Below the pieces are notes generated by a model. The model saw only the letters and a list, made by a program, of their open reading frames with translations, was not told where the DNA came from and did no database searches. From Curtobacterium sp. 9128 (GTDB taxonomy: Bacteria > Actinomycetota > Actinomycetes > Actinomycetales > Microbacteriaceae), in contig NZ_VEAF01000006.1 in NCBI RefSeq assembly GCF_007673775.1, positions 186,001 to 250,000 of the forward strand: a stretch of 64,000 bases of DNA, written 5' to 3'. Below, one piece after another: positions 60,527 through 64,000 of this stretch (the stretch's first letter is position 1; each line of letters begins with the position of its first letter). The position numbers and the translations under genes were made by a program.

Positions 60527-61843
60527 TCAGGAACTGAGGAGGTCCCGCACGGTGCCCCGGACGCCGTCGACGATCCCGGCCAGGCCGCGCCCCCGCGTCG
60601 CCTCGCCGATGCCGACGACGCCCGTGGCGAGGCTGGCCGGCGCGGTGTCCGGGCCGTGCCAGCGGACGCGGGCGGCGCCGACCACGTTCCGCGCGTCCAC
60701 GGCGACGCCCAGGAGCGCGGTCGCGTCGGTCGTCGCGCGGACGCCCGCCTCGCCGCCGGGGTCGACCGGGAGGCTCGTGCCCACGTCGTGCGCGTCCGCT
60801 GCGGTCGTCGCGTAGCTGAGCCGCAGGACGTGACGTCCGTCCGCCGCGTCGGCGAGCCACCGCCACTTCGCCGTGGCGTGCGTGAGTGCCTTCGCGCGGA
60901 CGCCCACGGCGTCGGGGTGCACGAGCATCCCGGTGCCGCGCGGCGCGGCGTCGAGCTCGGGCTGGTCCACGACGAGCGTGAGCAGCTCGATGCCCGCGCG
61001 CCGTGGGCTCGCGGCACGGTGCGGGTCCGGCACCGCGGCCAGGACGTGGTCGGCCACCAGCCGCTCCGCGACGCCGTCGGCACCGAGGACCTCGACGGCG
61101 GCGCGTTCGATCCGGGACGCACGGGTGTGCAGCCGGACGTCGACCCGGTAGGTCTCCATGTCCGCGACGAGCTCGTCGACGAGTCGCACGATCCCACCGC
61201 GGATGCCCTGCACGGCGGACCCGGCCGTCGCGCGTTCCCGGAGCGCCAGCACGGCGCGGGCGAGCGATCCCTCGCGCTGCAGCGCTGCCCGGAGGCCCGG
61301 GGCGACCCGGTCCGGGTCGAGGTCGTCCGGGTGCGTGGAGTGCACGCCGGCGACGATCGGCACGACGAGGTCGTCGAGGACCCTGGCCCCCATCCGTCGC
61401 CGGACGAGCTCGCCGAGGGACGCGGCCCCCGCACCGACCGGACCGGGGATGAGTGCGTCGAACTGGGCCCGGAACGCGGCGCCCTGCCCGACCACGGCGA
61501 TGACGTCGGCGGCCATCGGGCTGCCCGGGATGCCGAGCATCCCCGTCTTCGGGATCGGGGCGACGCGACCGTCGCGGGTCATCAGCCACGCGCCGCGGGG
61601 GTCGGGGTCGACGATGTCGTTCCCGAGCCCGAGCTCGATCGCGAGCGACCCGACGGCGTCCGTCCGGGTGGCGAACGAGTCCGCCGCCATGTCGAGGTCG
61701 ATCCCGGCGACGGTGTGGCGGCGGGTCATGCCGCCGAGGGTCCCCGACGCCTCGACGAGCACCACGTGCACACCGGCCTTCGCGAGGTCGCGGGCGGCGA
61801 CGAGCCCGGCGAACCCGCCCCCGACGACGACGGCGTCCGTCAT
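60527..61843 (-). CDS. hemY: Coproporphyrinogen III oxidase, FAD type (HemG/HemY, CgoX)
   Basis: 438 residues. The FAD motif VVVGGGFAGLVAARDL is at residues 5-20, the acid at the end of the second strand in VVLVEASGTLGGM; TRRHTVAGIDLDMAADSFAT and GVVGIGEATRGRGLAGIVDG are later FAD contacts. In the actinobacterial route this enzyme oxidises coproporphyrinogen to coproporphyrin for HemH. ATG overlaps the hemE stop. Confidence 0.93.
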   Translation of the reverse strand: MTDAVVVGGGFAGLVAARDLAKAGVHVVLVEASGTLGGMTRRHTVAGIDLDMAADSFATRTDAVGSLAIELGLGNDIVDPDPRGAWLMTRDGRVAPIPKTGMLGIPGSPMAADVIAVVGQGAAFRAQFDALIPGPVGAGAASLGELVRRRMGARVLDDLVVPIVAGVHSTHPDDLDPDRVAPGLRAALQREGSLARAVLALRERATAGSAVQGIRGGIVRLVDELVADMETYRVDVRLHTRASRIERAAVEVLGADGVAERLVADHVLAAVPDPHRAASPRRAGIELLTLVVDQPELDAAPRGTGMLVHPDAVGVRAKALTHATAKWRWLADAADGRHVLRLSYATTAADAHDVGTSLPVDPGGEAGVRATTDATALLGVAVDARNVVGAARVRWHGPDTAPASLATGVVGIGEATRGRGLAGIVDGVRGTVRDLLSS

Positions 61844-62955
61844 GCGACGGCCCCGATGGTCCCGTCGCCCAGGGTGTGGACCAGCTCGACCAGCCGGGTG
61901 AGCACGGCGGGGTCGGTCTCCGGCGGGACCCCGTGCCCGAGGTTCACCACGTGGGCGCGGGCGGAGCCACCGCGGCGCACGACGTCGCGCACGTGGGCCT
62001 CGAGCACCTCCCACGGCGCAGCGAGCATCGCGGGGTCGACGTTCCCCTGCACCGTGACCCCCGAGCCGACGCGCTCGACGGCCTGGTCGAGCGGCAGGCG
62101 CCAGTCCACGCCGACGGCGTCCACCTGCACGCCGTCGGTGCCGAGGGTGGTCATGTCCCGCAGGACCTCGCCGCTGCCGACGCCGAAGTGGATGCGCGGG
62201 ACGCCGAGGTCGGCGACGTGGGCGAGCGCCGCGGCCGAGTGCGGTGCGACGTGCGCCAGGTAGTCGGCGCGGGAGAGCGAGCCGACCCACGAGTCGAACA
62301 GCTGCGCGGCCGAGGCCCCGGCGAGCACCTGGGCGCGGAGGAAGGCCCCGGAGACGTCGGCGGCCCAGCCGAGCAGGCGCGACCACGTCTCCGGGTCGGC
62401 GTGCATCATCGTGCGGGCACGGATGTGGTCCTTCGACGGGCCGCCCTCGACCAGGTACGCGGCGAGGGTGAACGGGGCGCCGGCGAAGCCGATGAGCGGC
62501 GTGGTGCCGAGGCCGGCGACGGTGCGCTCCACGGCCTGCGTGATCGGGGCGAGGGCAGCCGGGTCGAGCGCCGCGAGCGCGTCGACGTCCGCGGGGGTGC
62601 GGATCGGGGAGCCGAGCACCGGCCCGCGCCCGGGGACGATCTCCACGTCGACGCCCGCGAGCTTGATCGGCACGACGATGTCGCTGAAGAAGATGCCGGC
62701 GTCGACCCCGTGCCGTCGGACGGGCTGCAGTGTGATCTCCGACGCCATCGCCGGGTCGAGGCAGGCGTCGAGCATGGCGGTCCCCACGCGGAGTTCGCGG
62801 TACTCCGGCAGCGAACGGCCGGCCTGCCGCATGAACCACACCGGCAGCGTCTCCGGCCGGTCGCCACGGAGCGCACGGACCAGCGGGGACCCGGCGGTGC
62901 GGCCGTCGACGATCGGGTGCGTTGCCGGCAGGACGGAGGTGGGTGCATCGGTCAC
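61840..62955 (-). CDS. hemE: Uroporphyrinogen decarboxylase
   Basis: 371 residues from GTG 62955; an ATG at 62988 would add 11 residues of odd composition (MSDSRCCDNRQ). PVWFMRQAGRSLPEYREL is the substrate motif, GIFFSDIVVPIKLAGVDVEI and GFAGAPFTLAAYLVEGGPSK follow, and IHFGVGSGEVLRDM closes the site. It turns uroporphyrinogen III into coproporphyrinogen III. First gene of the minus-strand heme operon; its promoter must lie in the 43 bases before hemA or inside hemA's start. Confidence 0.96.
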   Translation of the reverse strand: MTDAPTSVLPATHPIVDGRTAGSPLVRALRGDRPETLPVWFMRQAGRSLPEYRELRVGTAMLDACLDPAMASEITLQPVRRHGVDAGIFFSDIVVPIKLAGVDVEIVPGRGPVLGSPIRTPADVDALAALDPAALAPITQAVERTVAGLGTTPLIGFAGAPFTLAAYLVEGGPSKDHIRARTMMHADPETWSRLLGWAADVSGAFLRAQVLAGASAAQLFDSWVGSLSRADYLAHVAPHSAAALAHVADLGVPRIHFGVGSGEVLRDMTTLGTDGVQVDAVGVDWRLPLDQAVERVGSGVTVQGNVDPAMLAAPWEVLEAHVRDVVRRGGSARAHVVNLGHGVPPETDPAVLTRLVELVHTLGDGTIGAVA

Positions 62956-62998
62956 CTGTCGATTGTCGCAGCAGCGACTGTCGGACATGCGCGGTACC

Positions 62999-64000
62999 AT
63001 GGAGTACGTGCTCATCTGTCTCACGGCGTCGCATCGCAACGCCAGCTTCGACCTCCTGGAGCGACTGAGCATCGGCGCCCCCGCGGCCGCCTCCCGACTC
63101 GTCACCGACTCGGACGTCCTCGACGGTGCGGTGGTCCTCGCGACCTGCAACCGCTTCGAGGCCTACCTCGACATCGCCGGCGACGACCGCGACTCCGCGG
63201 TGTCCGCCACCGTGCAGGCCGTCGCCTCGGCCAGCGGTCTGCAGGGCGACGAGGTCCTCGACTCCGTGTCCGTCCTCGGCGGCAAGGACGTCGTGCAGCA
63301 CCTGTTCGCCGTCTCGAGCGGGCTGGAGTCCGTCGTGATCGGCGAGACCGAGATCTCCGGGCAGGTCCGCCGCTCGCTCGAGGAGGCCCGCGCGAACGGC
63401 ACCACCACCTCGGACCTCGAGCGGCTCTTCCAGGAGGCCGCGCACACCTCCCGCGGCGTGAAGACCCGGACCCGGATCGGTGCGGCGGGCCGCTCGCTCG
63501 TCCGCCTCGGGCTCGAGCTCGCGTCGTCGCGCGTGACCGACTGGGCGCACACCGACGTGCTCCTGGTGGGGACCGGCAGCTACGCCGCGACCACGATCGC
63601 CGCGCTGCGTGACCGCGGTGCCGAGCGCATCCAGGTCCACTCGCCGTCGGGTCGCGCACCGTGGTTCGCCGCCAAGCACGACCTCGTCGCGGCGACCGAC
63701 CTCCGCCAGGCCATCGCCACGAGCGACGTCGTGATCACGTGCACGTCGAGCGAGGTCCCGGTCATCGGGCCGGCCGACCTCGACGACGGCGTCCGGCGCA
63801 TCGTGATCGACCTCGGACTCCCCCGGAACGTCGACCCGGCCGCGGCCGGTGTGGACGGTGTCGAACTGCTCGACCTCGAGACCATCGGCATCCACGCGCC
63901 GATCGCCGAGCTGAACGCCGAGTCCGAGGCCCGCGCCATGGTCGACGACGCCGTGTCCCGGTTCCGCGCTCAGGCGATGGAGCAGTCGACGACGCCGGCG
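62999..64000 (+). CDS. hemA: Glutamyl-tRNA reductase, 3' end cut by window
   Basis: 334 residues visible, open to the window end. MEYVLICLTASHRNASFDLL is the start, the catalytic Cys is Cys50 in ATCNRFEAYL, VIGETEISGQVRRSLEEARA the tRNA-sensing block, and LVGTGSYAATTIAALRDRGA the NADPH site (here GTGSYA in place of the usual GAGEM). It makes glutamate semialdehyde for HemL. A GTG at 63008 is an alternative start. Divergent from hemE. Confidence 0.96.
   Translation, partial: MEYVLICLTASHRNASFDLLERLSIGAPAAASRLVTDSDVLDGAVVLATCNRFEAYLDIAGDDRDSAVSATVQAVASASGLQGDEVLDSVSVLGGKDVVQHLFAVSSGLESVVIGETEISGQVRRSLEEARANGTTTSDLERLFQEAAHTSRGVKTRTRIGAAGRSLVRLGLELASSRVTDWAHTDVLLVGTGSYAATTIAALRDRGAERIQVHSPSGRAPWFAAKHDLVAATDLRQAIATSDVVITCTSSEVPVIGPADLDDGVRRIVIDLGLPRNVDPAAAGVDGVELLDLETIGIHAPIAELNAESEARAMVDDAVSRFRAQAMEQSTTPA

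Overview
The window is chromosomal DNA of a high-GC actinobacterium. Gene order and content point to Microbacteriaceae, probably close to Curtobacterium; this is an inference, since no 16S gene or marker search was possible. Supporting signs are very high G+C, many GTG starts, dense GTGA/ATGA stop-start overlaps, the hpt-ftsH-fol-PH-lysS neighbourhood, a coproporphyrin-type heme operon (hemQ, Fe-S type hemH) and a SigB-like second principal sigma factor. Nothing looks like a prophage, plasmid or CRISPR locus; most of the window is core chromosome with a few accessory islands.

Layout. 1-3.2 kb: end of a cold-shock gene, an MmpS-like lipoprotein, small proteins, an N-acetylglutamate synthase-like GNAT and an SRPBCC protein. 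3.2-8.4 kb: clpC, nadK, and a sigma factor whose upstream region holds six copies of GTACCCC/GGGGTAC. 8.4-20.7 kb (minus strand): tilS, hpt, ftsH, folP, folB, folK, DUF3180, two PH-domain membrane proteins, a DUF2520 protein, a frameshifted membrane protein and lysS, largely linked by overlapping stop/start codons. 20.7-24.8 kb: ppa, two secreted coiled-coil peptidoglycan hydrolases (NlpC/P60 and M23), and tRNA-Glu, tRNA-Asp and tRNA-Phe with a strong terminator. 24.8-37.7 kb: aldo/keto reductase, epimerase, rocD-ddaH with a divergent Lrp regulator, YdcF plus a frameshifted DUF418 gene, nitroreductase/DUF2071, a repeat-rich spacer, a phosphatidylserine decarboxylase-like gene and an SDR. 37.7-50.4 kb: a carbamoyltransferase-like gene with a tyrosine phosphatase, putA with a divergent MarR gene, an ECF sigma/anti-sigma/YceI operon facing a Lipoprotein_15 gene, an AlkA-like glycosylase, pfkA and an alcohol-dehydrogenase-like oxidoreductase. 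50.4-53.3 kb: a GntR gene, a second gene with two degenerate GntR-like units and an ABC ATPase, behind an unusually AT-rich, dyad-rich promoter. 53.3-64 kb: the heme genes hemE-hemG-(three small membrane genes)-hemQ-hemH-hemC-hemD-hemB-hemL, with hemA divergent and cut by the window end.

How the genes work together. The heme cluster can take glutamyl-tRNA to heme by the coproporphyrin route. DdaH/RocD and PutA meet at glutamate semialdehyde/P5C, which PutA oxidises to glutamate. The folate genes are co-transcribed with ftsH, but folE is missing from its usual slot.

Most notable observations: hemD appears to start at a non-canonical ACG codon; the GntR/double-GntR/ABC locus; a 10-base word GGAGGCTCGG recurring across the window, once as an inverted pair inside a terminator; a heptamer cluster before the sigma gene; palindromic intergenic elements; duplications of the 3' ends of psd and hemL; and two genes broken by single-base frameshifts. 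No system that can be called new with confidence was found; these are leads.
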